Shown: positions 62,784 to 64,000 of the stretch, piece after piece | How the letters are laid out: each line of letters begins with the position of its first letter | Numbering within the stretch: the first letter of the stretch is position 1 | Source: Paenibacillus dendrobii | GTDB taxonomy: Bacteria; Bacillota; Bacilli; Paenibacillales; Paenibacillaceae | Length of the DNA stretch: 64,000 bases | Assembly: GCF_009807035.1 (NCBI RefSeq) | Contig: NZ_WUBI01000001.1 | Location: 620,001 to 684,000 of the forward strand | Direction of reading: 5' to 3' | Notes under the pieces: generated by a model | Told to the model about the DNA's origin: nothing | Database searches by the model: none | Seen by the model: the letters and a program-made list of their open reading frames with translations, nothing else | Made by a program: the position numbers and the translations under genes

Positions 62784-62814
62784 TTGCCCTAGAGTTCACT
62801 TTATAGTTTATGCT
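62784..62814 (+). promoter_or_regulatory. MerR-type promoter with 19-bp spacer
   Basis: TTGCCC, 19 bp, TATGCT. The over-long spacer, holding the interrupted dyad TAGAGTTCACTTTATAG, is typical of promoters that MerR proteins activate by untwisting DNA. It lies between the divergent MerR and SDR genes. Confidence 0.6.
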
Positions 62815-62855
62815 TAACATGATCAAGCAGTCAACTCTTGAAGGAGGATATCAAT

Positions 62856-63701
62856 ATGCATGTTTTTGTTACAGGAGCAACAGGCTATGTCGGTTCCGCG
62901 GTCGTCCGGGAACTGATCGGCGCGGGACATTCCGTGTCGGGTCTTTGCCGTTCGGAAGAGAAAGCAGCGGGATTAAAGGCGACGGGAGCCAAAGTCCTGT
63001 ACGGCACGCTGGACGATCTTGATACTCTAAGCAGTGCCGCCGCGGCAGCGGACGGCGTGATTCATCTGGCGTTCACCAACGATTTTTCCGACTTTGAAGG
63101 TGCGCTGGCTCTGGATTTGCGGGCCGCCCAAGCCATGGGAGCGGCACTCGAAGGCTCCGGGAAGCCGTTCATTACCACGGCTCACGCTAATGGACATACC
63201 GTGGATCAAGCCGTGCTCTCAATGGCTGAGCGGGGTATTCGGACATCGATCGTCTCGCTTGCACCGTCCGTGCACGGCGAAGGCGATAAGGGCTTCGTGC
63301 CAATGATGATCAACATCGCCCGGGCGAAGGGCTTCGCTGCCTACATCGGCGACGGAACAAACCGCTGGCCAGCGGTTCACCGCCTGGATGCAGCGATTCT
63401 GTACCGTCTGGCGCTGGAATCCGCCCCGGCGGGCTCACGGTTGCTTGGCGCCGGCGATGAAGGCATTCCGCTCCGCGAGATCGCCGCTGTTATCGGACGG
63501 CAATTGAAGGTGCCGGCAGTCAGCATAACGCCTGAAGAAGCAACCTCTCATTTCGGCTTTCTTGGCGCCATTGCGGCGTTAGACATCACAAGCTTGTACA
63601 ACACTACGCAAGCGAGTCTGGCAACACGGGAACGTCTAGGTTGGAAACCGATACAGCCCGGATTGATCGCCGATCTCGAAAAAGGACATTATTTTGCATA
63701 A
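62856..63701 (+). CDS. SDR family NAD(P)-dependent oxidoreductase (extended, epimerase-like)
   Basis: 281 residues: FVTGATGYVGSAVVRELIGA for cofactor binding, AAAADGVIHLAFTNDFSDFE, ITTAHANGH, SLAPSVHGEG and AVHRLDAAILYRLALE as in 3-beta-HSD/epimerase-like family members. The usual YxxxK is not obvious. GAAGGAGG precedes the ATG at 62856. It is probably under control of the adjacent MerR protein. Confidence 0.88.
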   Translation: MHVFVTGATGYVGSAVVRELIGAGHSVSGLCRSEEKAAGLKATGAKVLYGTLDDLDTLSSAAAAADGVIHLAFTNDFSDFEGALALDLRAAQAMGAALEGSGKPFITTAHANGHTVDQAVLSMAERGIRTSIVSLAPSVHGEGDKGFVPMMINIARAKGFAAYIGDGTNRWPAVHRLDAAILYRLALESAPAGSRLLGAGDEGIPLREIAAVIGRQLKVPAVSITPEEATSHFGFLGAIAALDITSLYNTTQASLATRERLGWKPIQPGLIADLEKGHYFA

Positions 63702-63762
63702 AAAAGGAATTTTTCCAAAATAGTACCCTTCTCAAATGAACGGGGATGCCCTTTTAACATTT

Positions 63763-63856
63763 TCTAATGACACGAATCAAACCACATAAAATAAAAAAAA
63801 GCCCAGAGAATCAGGCTGTGTTGCTTTTCTTAATGGGGTTCATTTGTGTCATTAGA
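63763..63856. repeat. Repeat family IV complete element (94 bp)
   Basis: It starts TCTAATGACACGAAT and ends ATTTGTGTCATTAGA: a 15-bp terminal inverted repeat with one mismatch. Inside are CAAACCACATAAAATAAAA and a GCC...GGC hairpin. It has the appearance of a tiny mobile element (MITE). The remaining ~140 bases to the window end contain no recognised gene. Confidence 0.7.
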
Positions 63857-64000
63857 CTCTTTGTTTGCGCGCATGACATCAACTTCACGGGCAAAATAAA
63901 AACGCTTATGGGCGCTTGTGATGATACGTATTTTATTTATATATTTCATTTTCCAAAATAATAACGTTTTCCTCATTAGAGGACTTCCCTGTTCGTTTCG

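Noticed and set aside
1..64000. CRISPR array, rRNA or tRNA genes
   Set aside because: No regularly spaced direct repeats of 24-40 bp and no conserved rRNA or tRNA sequence were noticed on either strand. A tRNA scan was not possible here.

Overview
The window looks like chromosomal DNA of a spore-forming Gram-positive bacterium, most likely Paenibacillus or a close relative. The reasons are an H-type small acid-soluble spore protein, a SleB-type cell-wall hydrolase, SLH-type and copper-amine-oxidase-N-domain secreted proteins, strong GGAGG ribosome sites with many TTG/GTG starts, and a high density of sugar transport and regulator genes. No rRNA, tRNA, CRISPR array, integrase or intact insertion sequence was recognised. 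Family names come from recognising motifs by eye, not from searches.

Layout. 0-2.9 kb: a TetR regulator, an AI-2E family membrane protein and a DHFR-like reductase. 3.1-6.3 kb: a tetR gene that appears to have been cut in two by an AT-rich gntR/ABC-transporter block; its likely target, a DUF2239 gene, keeps a promoter with two identical palindromic operators. 6.5-17.4 kb: an accessory island dominated by about ten small, mostly single-gene, minus-strand units (P-loop protein, RarD, HTH-methyltransferase fusion, three GNATs, three DinB proteins, an HTH/DUF2975 pair, an aminoacyl-tRNA-synthetase-like protein). These are separated by structured repeats that strongly resemble gene-cassette recombination sites. 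17.4-22 kb: gene fragments (murD, an MFS gene), a small HTH gene, an SLH-like secreted protein, a 56-residue small protein and sspH. 22-28.6 kb: a leader-peptide/terminator region in front of a phosphotransferase gene, a sugar-efflux MFS, an aldo/keto reductase with a divergent AraC regulator, sleB, and two decayed SDR genes. 28.7-33.4 kb: a LacI-controlled sugar operon (GPH symporter, TIM-barrel epimerase, Gfo/Idh/MocA dehydrogenase) with two LacI-type operators exactly 100 bp apart. 33.8-41.5 kb: assorted secreted and metabolic genes, including an AA10 lytic polysaccharide monooxygenase with FnIII modules. 42.3-60.2 kb: a large locus with two ABC sugar permeases, a HlyD-like adaptor, a lipoprotein binding protein, an 867-residue secreted protein, a membrane-anchored foldase-like protein and a 2265-residue multidomain beta-helix protein, all on the minus strand, with a divergent OmpR-type two-component system. 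60.4-64 kb: a CPBP fragment, tetR-map, and a divergent MerR/SDR pair.

The strongest unusual signal is in the 13.4-16.4 kb stretch. Four consecutive minus-strand genes are each bounded by their own inverted repeat of about 18 bp (up to 17/18 matches, different for each gene). They are joined by 119-186 bp multi-stem repeats that begin ATAACGTT and end GTTAT, which is the geometry of integron attC sites and their cassettes. A second, more widespread core (CTATCCTGCCCGTTAG type, also an inverted pair around a short centre) marks the gene boundaries in the rest of the island and elsewhere. I know of no described integron-like system of this kind in Paenibacillus, and no recombinase gene lies in the window.
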